NCBI GenBank assembly: GCA_030825825.1
Contig: JAPJPE010000017.1
Span: forward strand, 1-16,382
DNA length: 16,382 nt
Direction: 5' to 3'
Origin: Streptococcus sp.
GTDB taxonomy: Bacteria; Bacillota; Bacilli; Lactobacillales; Streptococcaceae
Shown: piece by piece, positions 1 through 6,046 of the stretch
Numbering within the stretch: the first letter of the stretch is position 1
Layout of the letters: each line of letters opens with the position of its first letter
Translations under genes and position numbers: made by a program
Notes under the pieces: generated by a model
Told to the model about the DNA's origin: nothing
Database searches by the model: none
What the model saw: only the letters and a program-made list of their open reading frames with translations

Positions 1-48
1 GCTCGACAATCCAAAAATAATTGAGAGGCTAGGACTTTTGTCCCAGCC
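1..48. repeat. Left arm of a 48-bp perfect inverted repeat
   Basis: Bases 1-48 are the exact reverse complement of 16098-16145, checked in ten-base blocks; base 49 is the first mismatch. The repeat touches the window edge, so it may extend further left. It contains a terminator hairpin plus a GCTCGACAATCC flank, and looks like an intergenic repeat shared by many loci rather than an insertion-sequence end. Confidence 0.9.
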
Positions 49-55
49 TCTTTTT
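25..55 (+). terminator. Rho-independent terminator of the gene left of the window
   Basis: GAGGCT-a-GGAC, a TTTT loop, then GTCC-c-AGCCTC form an 11-bp stem with one A/C mismatch, followed by five T. It probably ends a plus-strand gene lying before the window and separates it from the nuclease gene at 118. Confidence 0.75.
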
Positions 56-71
56 CTGCAATTTTTTCGAA

Positions 72-80
72 TGGTATAAG
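72..80 (+). promoter_or_regulatory. Possible extended -10 for the Rpn gene
   Basis: TGGTATAAG fits an extended -10 (TGn plus TATAAG) about 38 bases before the start codon. No good -35 is visible. It is the only candidate between the upstream terminator and the gene. Confidence 0.35.
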
Positions 81-117
81 TGAGGGGATTCCCTATACGA
101 AATCATCGGAGGTTGCT

Positions 118-1140
118 ATGAAGAAACGACACGAGTATGTATCGCCCACCTTGGATTTAATGGCAAAAAAGATTTTTAGTCTGCCGGATGTGACAGCCAA
201 ATTCATCCGCGAAGTATTGGATCTGCCAGTAGAGTCCGTTGAGATTTTAGAAGGAGACCAGATCCATGAGCAGGGGTTTTTAGGAGATCTTCCTTTTGAA
301 ACTTCCGTTGATGTGAGAGCAAGGCTAGATAGCGGGCTTGAAGTGATCATTGAGATTCAAGTTTTGAAGCAAGAGTATTTCTTGAATCGTTTCCACTATT
401 ATTTAGCCAATCAACTGGTAGAAAATGTCCAACGTAAGCGAAAGAAAGGAGCGACCCATTCTATGTACCAGGAGCTGGAGCCGGTCTATGGGATCGCTAT
501 CCTGGAGCGAAGTATTTTTCCTCAGTTAGATTCACCCGTCAATGTCTATGAAATGCGCCATACAGTAGACGGGACACCTCTTTATAGCTCTCGAAAGGAT
601 GGAGTAGCTCATAATATGTTAAAGGTTGCCTTTTTAGAGTTGGATAAGTATAATGAAAGTAGAGATACGGAGTTGAATGCTCACTGGAGACAATGGCTTG
701 AATTTTTCGGCAATCGCCCATTCAGTCATCAACCAGATCAAGTGATCGAGCAGGCAGAATCACTCCTGATCCCATCAAATTGGACAAGGGAGGAAAAAGA
801 AATGATTGATGAACGGATTCGTATCAGAGAAAATTGGGAAATGAGCATGGATACCTTTCGGAAAGAACAACTGGAAGCTGGTTTTCAGAAAGGGTTGGAA
901 AAAGGTCTTGAACAAGGACTTGAACAAGGTCTCGAACAAGGTCTCGAGCGTGGTATCGAACAGGGATTGGAACAAGGCAGACAAGAAGGCATGGAACTGG
1001 GGATTCAAGCTGGTCAGCAGTCTCTAATTCAGAAACTGGCTTTGAAGGAGATGAGTATCGAGATGATTGCTGAAATGACAGATTTATCCTGCGAATCCAT
1101 CAAAAAAATGTTGGCTACTGATTCGTCTGACGAGGCGTAG
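118..1140 (+). CDS. Rpn family recombination-promoting nuclease (PD-(D/E)XK putative transposase)
   Basis: A 340-residue protein of the Rpn/PF12784-type family, often labelled 'putative transposase' although it is a DNA nuclease of the PD-(D/E)XK fold. The likely catalytic core is D65 followed by E79-I-Q81, the D...ExQ form typical of this family, and then the conserved FLNRFHYY segment near 88-95. Residues 255-302 are twelve consecutive four-residue units starting with G (mostly GLEQ), predicted to be a long charged helix or coiled coil. The C-terminal 308-333 segment resembles the short helix-turn-helix-like tail (MSIEMIAEMTDLS) seen in relatives. The start is supported by GGAGG at 108-112. 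It stands alone between terminators, with no inverted repeats or target duplication of its own. Known members promote RecA-independent recombination and some act in phage defence; either role here is inference. Confidence 0.9.
   Translation: MKKRHEYVSPTLDLMAKKIFSLPDVTAKFIREVLDLPVESVEILEGDQIHEQGFLGDLPFETSVDVRARLDSGLEVIIEIQVLKQEYFLNRFHYYLANQLVENVQRKRKKGATHSMYQELEPVYGIAILERSIFPQLDSPVNVYEMRHTVDGTPLYSSRKDGVAHNMLKVAFLELDKYNESRDTELNAHWRQWLEFFGNRPFSHQPDQVIEQAESLLIPSNWTREEKEMIDERIRIRENWEMSMDTFRKEQLEAGFQKGLEKGLEQGLEQGLEQGLERGIEQGLEQGRQEGMELGIQAGQQSLIQKLALKEMSIEMIAEMTDLSCESIKKMLATDSSDEA
880..1023 (+). repeat. In-gene 12-bp tandem repeat (tetrapeptide GLEQ array)
   Basis: Twelve successive 12-base units encode G-x-x-x, with glycine at residues 255, 259 and every fourth residue to 299. 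The middle units (about 903-950) are nearly identical GGTCTTGAACAA variants, and the outer ones have diverged. Because the unit is 12 bases, gain or loss of copies keeps the frame and changes only helix length. Confidence 0.9.
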
Positions 1141-1239
1141 TAGCGCGAACAGAATTTTGGGATTGAGAATTGCCTTGCTTATAAAAAAGTAGTTCTAAAA
1201 TGGATTGTAAAGATCGTCTGGGGGTCGTTTTTATTGGAT
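1141..1239. other. Intergenic stretch, nothing recognised
   Basis: No ORF, promoter or clear hairpin was identified between the nuclease stop codon and the tandem repeat. A GATCGTC...GTCGTTTTT stretch near 1211-1234 is T-rich but does not form a convincing stem. Confidence 0.4.
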
Positions 1240-1321
1240 GTTGATCCTCTACAGATTTATACGGTTGTGATTTATTGAAGGTTGATCCTCTACAGATTTA
1301 TACGGTTATGATTTATTGAAG
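1240..1321. repeat. 41-bp tandem duplication, two copies
   Basis: Units 1240-1280 and 1281-1321 both begin GTTGATCCTCTACAG and end TTTATTGAAG. They differ at one base (GGTTGTGA against GGTTATGA). The second unit runs directly into the terminator hairpin, whose GGTTG start resembles the unit start, so the duplication may have arisen by slippage at GAAGGTTG. Confidence 0.92.
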
Positions 1322-1348
1322 GTTGGACACTTTTGTCCAACCTTTTTT
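1319..1348 (+). terminator. Rho-independent terminator downstream of the Rpn gene
   Basis: AAGGTTGGAC (1319-1328) pairs perfectly with GTCCAACCTT (1335-1344) across a six-base loop, followed by a T run to 1348. It lies 180 bases after the nuclease stop codon and before the next promoter, so it insulates the FMN reductase gene. Confidence 0.85.
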
Positions 1349-1404
1349 CTCATTCTTCTTGGCCCATCCTTAGTGAAATGGAATAAAAGTTTAAAATATC
1401 CGAG

Positions 1405-1467
1405 TTGTAATCCTTGACATTACATTATGATCGTGTATAATAGCTATTGTAACAAAAAATCTTACAA
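1405..1467. promoter_or_regulatory. Twin TGTAA-N9-TTACA inverted repeats flanking the promoter (putative operators)
   Basis: TGTAA-N9-TTACA occurs at 1406-1424, where its spacer holds the -35 box, and again at 1448-1466 over the predicted start site. The second copy extends to TTGTAA/TTACAA (1447-1467). Their centres are 42 bases apart, close to four helical turns, as expected for two dimers on one face of DNA. The cognate repressor is not in the window and I cannot name it. Confidence 0.6.
1414..1441 (+). promoter_or_regulatory. Sigma-A promoter of the FMN reductase gene
   Basis: TTGACA at 1414-1419 and TATAAT at 1436-1441 are separated by 16 bases. Both hexamers are perfect consensus. The expected start site is near 1448, giving a leader of about 38 bases. 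Confidence 0.85.
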
Positions 1468-1485
1468 CAGAAAGAGGAAACAACT

Positions 1486-2025
1486 ATGAAAAACATTTTA
1501 TTTATAGTCGGATCCCTTCGTCAAGGATCTTTCAACCACCAAATGGCCCAGAAAGCAGAAAGCCTTCTTGAAGGAAAAGCGACGGTGACTTACTTGGACT
1601 ACAAGGACATCCCAATGATGAACCAAGATTTGGAAACGCCAACCTTGCCAGCTGTGCAAGCAGCGCGTGATGCGGTCCTTGCTGCGGACGCCATCTGGAT
1701 CTTCTCACCAGTCTACAACTTTGCCATTCCAGGTGTGGTGAAAAACTTGATCGACTGGCTCAGCCGTGCGCTTGACCTGTCAGAAACGCGTGGTCCATCT
1801 GCCCTTCAAGACAAGATCGTAACGGTTTCTTCAGTAGCCAATGCCGGACACGAACCAATGTTTGCGGCCTACCAAGCGCTCTTGCCATTCGTTCGAACTC
1901 AAGTAGTGGGTGACTTCACAGGAACAACCGTGAACCCAGAAGCCTGGGGAACAGGTGAATTGATCTTGACAGATGAAGCAGTGGAAGGATTGAAAAAACA
2001 AGCACAAGCTCTATTAGAAGCGTAA
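1486..2025 (+). CDS. NAD(P)H-dependent FMN reductase / flavodoxin-fold oxidoreductase
   Basis: A 179-residue cytosolic protein of the NADPH-dependent FMN reductase family (flavodoxin-like fold). The FMN phosphate loop is GSLRQGSFN (9-17), and the second flavin-contact segment is SPVYNFAIPG followed by KNLIDW (74-91). This is the usual size and motif order for the family, whose members use NAD(P)H to reduce FMN, quinones or azo compounds. The physiological substrate cannot be read from sequence. The start is supported by GAGG at 1474-1477. The gene is monocistronic, with its own consensus promoter and a terminator shared with the convergent metal transporter. The paired inverted repeats at the promoter suggest control by a repressor, perhaps one sensing electrophiles or redox stress by analogy with azoreductase and quinone reductase genes; that sensing role is inference. 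Confidence 0.9.
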   Translation: MKNILFIVGSLRQGSFNHQMAQKAESLLEGKATVTYLDYKDIPMMNQDLETPTLPAVQAARDAVLAADAIWIFSPVYNFAIPGVVKNLIDWLSRALDLSETRGPSALQDKIVTVSSVANAGHEPMFAAYQALLPFVRTQVVGDFTGTTVNPEAWGTGELILTDEAVEGLKKQAQALLEA

Positions 2026-2034
2026 GAAAAGCAT

Positions 2035-2068
2035 AAAAAAAGTTGAGACAGAAGTCTCAGCTTTTTTT
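2035..2068. terminator. Bidirectional terminator between convergent genes
   Basis: An A run and AGTTGAGAC pair with GTCTCAGCT and a T run around an AGAA loop (one G-U pair). A tracts on the left and T tracts on the right let it act on both strands. Its T run overlaps the stop codon of the minus-strand transporter gene. Confidence 0.85.
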
Positions 2069-2762
2069 AAATACTAAACAATTGTCCGAAGAAGTAAGTC
2101 ACACCCATGGTGAGAAGGCCAATGATCAGGTTGCGAAGCATGGCTGGCTTGGTTGGTGCTTTTCCTAGTTTCGCACTGGTATAGCCAGTGAAGATCAAGG
2201 ATAGTCCAACAACGAAGACCGTCACCGGAATGCGATAGGCAGCTGGAAAGAGGATGATAGAGAGCATTGGAGGAAGGGAACCAACCGAAAAAGCAAGGAA
2301 GCTAGATGCAGCAGCATGCCAAGGATTGGTAAACTCCTCGTATTCGATACCATATTTCTCTTCGACCAGGGCTTTGAGGGGATGTTTCAGAAAGGCCCGC
2401 TCTGTCAAAATCTTTGCGGAAGTTTCGCATTCTCCATTTTGAAGATAAGCATTGTAGAGAGAGTCTCTTGCTAACTTTGGATCACGATCCAACAAGGCTT
2501 GTTCGCGGTTCACAGCAGCTTCTTCCGTGTCTTTTTGTGTGGAAACAGAGACATACTCACCGCCCGCCATCGAAAAGGCACCTGCCAGAATCGCCGATAA
2601 GCCAGATAGGAAAATGATCCAGATGTTTGGTGTAGCACTGGCTACCCCAATCACCACCCCAGCAATAGAAATAATCCCATCATTGGCCCCGAGAACAGCG
2701 GCTCTCAAGATATTCAATCGATCGCTAAATGATTCATCTACTCCATGTTTCATTTCAGTCAT
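2067..2762 (-). CDS. VIT1/CCC1 family metal (Fe2+/Mn2+) transporter
   Basis: A 231-residue membrane protein of the VIT1/CCC1 family, which moves iron or manganese out of the cytoplasm in exchange for protons. Five membrane segments are visible (about 20-41, 46-67, 149-170, 172-194 and 205-228). The signature LGANDGIISIAGVVIG is in the first segment and AGAFSMAGGEYVSVSTQKDTEE closes the second. The loop at about 72-148 between segments two and three is rich in Glu and Asp and corresponds to the cytoplasmic metal-binding helices of plant VIT1. The start follows AAGGAG with eight-base spacing; an in-frame ATG at codon 4 is a weaker alternative. The gene has its own promoter, so control is separate from its neighbours. 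I see no clear Fur/PerR or manganese-regulator box beside it. Confidence 0.9.
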   Translation of the reverse strand: MTEMKHGVDESFSDRLNILRAAVLGANDGIISIAGVVIGVASATPNIWIIFLSGLSAILAGAFSMAGGEYVSVSTQKDTEEAAVNREQALLDRDPKLARDSLYNAYLQNGECETSAKILTERAFLKHPLKALVEEKYGIEYEEFTNPWHAAASSFLAFSVGSLPPMLSIILFPAAYRIPVTVFVVGLSLIFTGYTSAKLGKAPTKPAMLRNLIIGLLTMGVTYFFGQLFSI

Positions 2763-2791
2763 ACAATGTCTCCTTTATCTTATTTAGAATG

Positions 2792-2820
2792 ATTATAAAT
2801 AAAATACAAAAAGAAAGCAA
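2792..2820 (-). promoter_or_regulatory. Promoter of the VIT1/CCC1 gene
   Basis: Read on the minus strand, TTGCTT (2815-2820) and TATAAT (2792-2797) are exactly 17 bases apart, giving a leader of about 20 bases ahead of the transporter start. Confidence 0.75.
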
Positions 2821-2889
2821 GGATTTTAACTCAAATGATAAAAGTTCGACAATTTAATGAAATTTAAGTTATAATCTTTGGCATTGCAA

Positions 2890-2923
2890 GCAAAAAAGAA
2901 AGAATAGGGCATACGCCTATTCT
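2890..2923 (-). terminator. Minus-strand terminator behind a gene remnant
   Basis: On the minus strand AGAATAGG, a seven-base loop and CCTATTCT are followed by TTCTTTTTTG. It sits nine bases beyond the stop codon of the remnant at 2932, as expected for the original terminator of a gene that has otherwise been lost. Confidence 0.6.
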
Positions 2924-2931
2924 AGCAAGGT

Positions 2932-2999
2932 TTATTTAGCGGAAGTGACTTTACCTTTGAGGATACTGATGGCATTGTCACACGGGTCAGAAAAGGATA
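2932..2999 (-). pseudogene. C-terminal remnant of an unidentified gene
   Basis: The minus-strand frame ending at 2932 encodes ...SDPCDNAISILKGKVTSAK followed by TAA. It looks like a real protein tail with normal codon use, but has no start codon or ribosome site: upstream it runs straight into the terminator of the efflux gene. A good terminator follows its stop codon. I read it as the last twenty or so codons of a gene deleted or replaced when the efflux gene arrived. The parent family is not recognised. Confidence 0.35.
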
Positions 3000-3001
3000 A
3001 C

Positions 3002-3025
3002 AAAAAAACAGCAAATTGCTGTTTT
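3002..3025 (-). terminator. Terminator of the DHA2 efflux gene
   Basis: On the minus strand AAAACAGCA and TGCTGTTTT form a nine-bp stem around a three-base loop, directly followed by a T run. It lies 14 bases after the efflux gene stop codon. Confidence 0.8.
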
Positions 3026-3038
3026 CTGATGAGAAAAA

Positions 3039-4433
3039 TTAATTCGTATCTTGTTCTTTCCCAACAACCCAAAATAAGAGAAGGAGTTGGAAGATGCCCA
3101 AGGCAAATAAGACCATAAAACCGTTGCGACTTCCTTTAGCAGTGGCTTGGGTGAAGTCCATCTTTTGATTAGCTTGGCTCATGGCAACGATCAGTGAAGC
3201 CAGGGTTGTTCCGACAGCGCCTGCAAATTGTTGCAGAGTGTTAAAGATCGCGTTCGCATCGGGTTGCTCTTCCAGAGAAAGTTGTTTTTGTCCGTTGGTC
3301 ATGATATTGCCAAAGGCCAGTCCCATACCGGTCATGAAGATCATGTAAAAGATGAGAATCAAGCCATTTGTCAGCTTCAGGGCAAAAAGGGTGAAGTGGA
3401 AATGGGCTAGAAGGATTAAAGCAGCTCCAAGGAGAATCGGTTTGCGAGCGCCCAACTTATCTAGAATGAGACCAGAGAAGGGAGCAAAACCTGCTCCAAT
3501 GATGGCTCCTGGAAGCAACATCAAGGCTGCAAGCGTGGTGCTCGAGTGGTTGACCAATTGGACATAATTGGGCAAGAGGAAACTCATGGCCAGAGAACCT
3601 AATTGGAAGGTGAAAAAGGCAAGAACATGGCCAGTGAGGAGATGGTTCTTTAAGATGGCAAGGTTGATAATGGGAGTCTCTAACTGATTGGACCGCCAGA
3701 CTAAGAGAACCAGTCCCAAAAAACCAATCACCAGCCAACCAAGGACAGAAAAACTAAAGAAAGCATGATCAGAAAGACCGTGAATCCCTAAAATCAAGCC
3801 TAAAAATGAAGCAATAATGGCGAGAAGGCTCATGATATCAAGCGTTTCTCGCTTGACTGTACTGATTTGTTCAATGGAGCGAAGTCCTGCAACTAGCGAA
3901 GCTAGAAGGATCGGGAATTGAACCAAAAAGATGGACCGCCAACCGAAGTTAGCTGTCAAGAGACCACCGACAGTAGGCCCAATGGCGGGAGCGATAGCTG
4001 TAATCAGGGTACCCACTCCCATCATGAGACCGATCTTGCGTTTTGGGACCTGCTCTAAAATGATATTAAACATCAGAGGAAGGGCAAAACCAACCCCCAT
4101 TCCTTGGACCAATCGCCCCAGAACCACAAAGCCAAAACTTGGAGCCAGGAAGTCAATGAGAACACCTAAAACAGATAGGAGATTTCCAACTAAAAAGATG
4201 GACTTCATTTTAAAAGAGCGCTTGAGGTAGGCAGATAAGGGGACTACACAGGCAACCACTAGAAGATAGATGGTGGTGACCCACTGGACGGTTGCGGTAT
4301 TGATCTCAAATTCCTTCATCAATATTGGGAAGGTGATATTCATGGCAGTTTCTCCAGCCACCCCGCAAAAGGAAAGGATCCCTGTTGCAAAAATAGCATA
4401 CAGGACCTTGGCTGAAATTTTTTCTTGTGACAT
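3039..4433 (-). CDS. DHA2-family MFS multidrug efflux transporter (EmrB/QacA type, 14 TM)
   Basis: A 464-residue major facilitator protein with hydrophobic segments consistent with the 14-helix DHA2 drug:proton antiporters of the inner membrane. Key motifs are GRLVQGMGVGFALPL at about 106-120 and the antiporter motif C, AIGPTVGG, near 150-157. An acidic residue near the first helix (GETAMN) is also typical. Substrates cannot be predicted; the family exports cationic dyes, biocides and antibiotics. The start ATG follows AGGAGG at 4446-4451 with a rather long 12-base spacer, and no better in-frame start is nearby. The predicted transcript has an unusually long leader (about 140 bases) carrying a possible 36-codon ORF whose stop codon lies in the ribosome site. 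A 16-bp palindrome covers the predicted start site, so repression by a TetR- or MarR-like protein encoded elsewhere is likely. Confidence 0.9.
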   Translation of the reverse strand: MSQEKISAKVLYAIFATGILSFCGVAGETAMNITFPILMKEFEINTATVQWVTTIYLLVVACVVPLSAYLKRSFKMKSIFLVGNLLSVLGVLIDFLAPSFGFVVLGRLVQGMGVGFALPLMFNIILEQVPKRKIGLMMGVGTLITAIAPAIGPTVGGLLTANFGWRSIFLVQFPILLASLVAGLRSIEQISTVKRETLDIMSLLAIIASFLGLILGIHGLSDHAFFSFSVLGWLVIGFLGLVLLVWRSNQLETPIINLAILKNHLLTGHVLAFFTFQLGSLAMSFLLPNYVQLVNHSSTTLAALMLLPGAIIGAGFAPFSGLILDKLGARKPILLGAALILLAHFHFTLFALKLTNGLILIFYMIFMTGMGLAFGNIMTNGQKQLSLEEQPDANAIFNTLQQFAGAVGTTLASLIVAMSQANQKMDFTQATAKGSRNGFMVLFALGIFQLLLLFWVVGKEQDTN

Positions 4434-4449
4434 CGGTGTTTGATTCCTC

Positions 4450-4560
4450 CTAAATCTTCCTAAAGATATGGACTATGGTATAAAAATCATGGTTACGATC
4501 TGATTTTCCGTCAGCTCCAATCGCTAGGAGCATAGCAAGACCAACGGTAACCTGATCCAT
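4450..4560 (-). CDS. Possible leader peptide upstream of the efflux gene
   Basis: A 36-codon ORF (MDQVTVGLAMLL... to ...HIFRKI) starts about 14 bases after the predicted transcription start and ends with TAG at 4450-4452. That stop codon overlaps the AGGAGG ribosome site (4446-4451) of the efflux gene. It has no ribosome site of its own, so it may be a chance frame. Its placement suits a regulatory leader or translational coupling, as seen with resistance-gene leaders. No homologue is recognised. Confidence 0.3.
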   Translation of the reverse strand: MDQVTVGLAMLLAIGADGKSDRNHDFYTIVHIFRKI

Positions 4561-4563
4561 CGT

Positions 4564-4579
4564 TTTGTTAGCTAACAAA
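4564..4579. promoter_or_regulatory. 16-bp perfect palindrome, putative operator of the efflux gene
   Basis: TTTGTTAGCTAACAAA is a perfect palindrome immediately downstream of the efflux -10 box and over its predicted start site. This is the usual position and shape for a TetR- or MarR-family repressor site. No such regulator gene is in the window. Confidence 0.65.
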
Positions 4580-4580
4580 T

Positions 4581-4609
4581 AGTATAGAGGAAATGAAGAC
4601 CCCTGTCAA
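4581..4609 (-). promoter_or_regulatory. Promoter of the DHA2 efflux gene
   Basis: On the minus strand TTGACA (4604-4609) and TATACT (4581-4586) are 17 bases apart. The start site should fall near 4574, inside the palindrome. Confidence 0.8.
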
Positions 4610-4692
4610 AGAGTTTTTGAAAAGTTTTGAAAATATTAACAGCATTCTCAACTGATGACATCTCTCCAAACGAAAGGAAAGGCTCGCCAGTA

Positions 4693-4701
4693 TGATATAA
4701 T
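4693..4701 (+). promoter_or_regulatory. Extended -10 promoter of the EIIC-like/DUF915 operon
   Basis: TGATATAAT is a perfect extended -10 (TGn plus TATAAT). The -35 region at 17 bases is AAAGGA, a poor match, which an extended -10 can tolerate. The start codon is 52 bases downstream. Confidence 0.6.
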
Positions 4702-4753
4702 AAGAAGAAAGCAGTAAACGTGAATAAGTCAATCAACTCGAACAGGAGGCCCC

Positions 4754-6046
4754 ATGACCAAGTATTTAGTCCAGAAGTTTTTCTGGTTACGAGAAAAAAG
4801 TTTGATTCAAATTTCCCAGAAAACCCTGGTTTCCTTATTTCCTTTTTTCCTATTTTCTGGAATCATTCGGGTGATCGCTCTATCGGTCTTCTCCGATCGA
4901 GGCTATATCCATCAGCTCTTTTCGATGGATAGCTGGTTGCCATGGGATCAGGCCATTAGTCAAGTCCTCATTAATTTTTCCAACTTTCTAGGAGGTCTAG
5001 CTGGACCGTTAGCGACCTACTTCGCTGGAAAATACACAGCTGGGCACTACGGTAGAAGTACAGGGACAGCAGGTGTCACTGCTCTTTTGGTCAGCTTGAT
5101 TGTAGGGTCCCAGGAATTGTTGGTGGGACCACTCAATGATGGGCAACTGACGCGTATCAACTTACCTGCGACGACCAATATCGTCTTAGCGATTTTTTTA
5201 GGCTATCTAATCGGGCAGATCTTTCGTCTATCCAAGGCCAGTGACGACCAGATTGTAGACAAGGATTTCATCTATCAACCCAAGACGGTGCGTCCCATTT
5301 TCTTATCCTTAGTTCTAGGGGTCAGCCTCAATCTTCTTTTGGTTCTTGGAAATCAATTTAATATTTTTCAGACTATCCGACAGTTCTTGGCTTCTCTAAT
5401 GGTAAGCAGTCATCATCTGCTGTCCACCTTTGTCATGGGACTATTTAGTGGGCTATCTGCTTGGTTTGGTAATAGTCAATCCTTTGCCTTGAACTCAATT
5501 GCGGATGATAACTTTGCTTTGGAAAATCTCACCTACGCTGTGACGCATCATACAACGACAGGCATTCCTCATCTCTATACCTTGACCCATTTGTACCGCA
5601 GTTTTGGTCTGGTGGCTGGTGTCGGCGCTGTCCTAGCGCTTTTGGTTGCAATCTTATTGGTTTCACGAAGTCAAAAGGACAAGAAAGTCAGCCTCCTCAG
5701 TCTGTTTCCAAGTCTCTTTAACAATGGGGCTTCTTTCATGGTAGGAATACCGGTCCTTCTCAACCTCCTATATGTGATTCCCTTCTTATTGATCCCTTTG
5801 GTGAATATGGGAATAGCAGCTGTAGCTTTGTGCTTCAAGCTGATGCCAGCAGCCGTCTATCCGGTGCCAGATGGGACTCCTAGCCTTCTTTATGCTTTTA
5901 TTGGAACGGGAGGGAGTCTGAGAGCCTTAGCTGTCAGTATCCTTTGTTTTGCCGTCGATGTGCTCCTTTATCTACCATTTGTCCGTATGGGAAATCGTAT
6001 TCGAAAAGATCTAAAAGTGAAAGGAGAAAGCGATGAAAGTCTCTAA
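4754..6046 (+). CDS. PTS EIIC-like membrane protein, apparently lacking phosphotransfer-site residues
   Basis: A 430-residue polytopic protein resembling the membrane component (EIIC) of lactose/cellobiose-type phosphotransferase systems. Several hydrophobic segments are evident (for example 24-45, 108-125, 141-158, 180-198, 285-304, 327-352 and 388-408). The FNNGASFMVGIPVLLN stretch (322-337) lines up with the EIIC motif F-N-x-N-E-P-x-x-F-G-x-P, but the sugar-site Glu falls at Ala325. The usual GIHG histidine motif appears replaced near WFGNSQ (237-242). No EIIA or EIIB gene is nearby. I infer it no longer does ordinary sugar phosphorylation. The start follows AGGAGG (4744-4749). It overlaps the downstream hydrolase gene by 14 bases, implying translational coupling and a shared function. 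Automated annotation would probably call it 'PTS sugar transporter subunit IIC'. Confidence 0.8.
   Translation: MTKYLVQKFFWLREKSLIQISQKTLVSLFPFFLFSGIIRVIALSVFSDRGYIHQLFSMDSWLPWDQAISQVLINFSNFLGGLAGPLATYFAGKYTAGHYGRSTGTAGVTALLVSLIVGSQELLVGPLNDGQLTRINLPATTNIVLAIFLGYLIGQIFRLSKASDDQIVDKDFIYQPKTVRPIFLSLVLGVSLNLLLVLGNQFNIFQTIRQFLASLMVSSHHLLSTFVMGLFSGLSAWFGNSQSFALNSIADDNFALENLTYAVTHHTTTGIPHLYTLTHLYRSFGLVAGVGAVLALLVAILLVSRSQKDKKVSLLSLFPSLFNNGASFMVGIPVLLNLLYVIPFLLIPLVNMGIAAVALCFKLMPAAVYPVPDGTPSLLYAFIGTGGSLRALAVSILCFAVDVLLYLPFVRMGNRIRKDLKVKGESDESL

Noticed and set aside
775..1008. Antisense open frame opposite the Rpn repeat
   Set aside because: It is a by-product of the 12-base repeat, which is stop-free in several frames; there is no ribosome site or promoter.
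880..1023. CRISPR-like periodicity
   Set aside because: The units are 12 bases, contiguous, without spacers and in frame with a protein.
1405..1467. Rex or BceR operator at the FMN reductase promoter
   Set aside because: The half-sites and the nine-base gap fit neither TTGTGA-type Rex boxes nor the TnACA-N4-TGTAA orientation of BceR sites.
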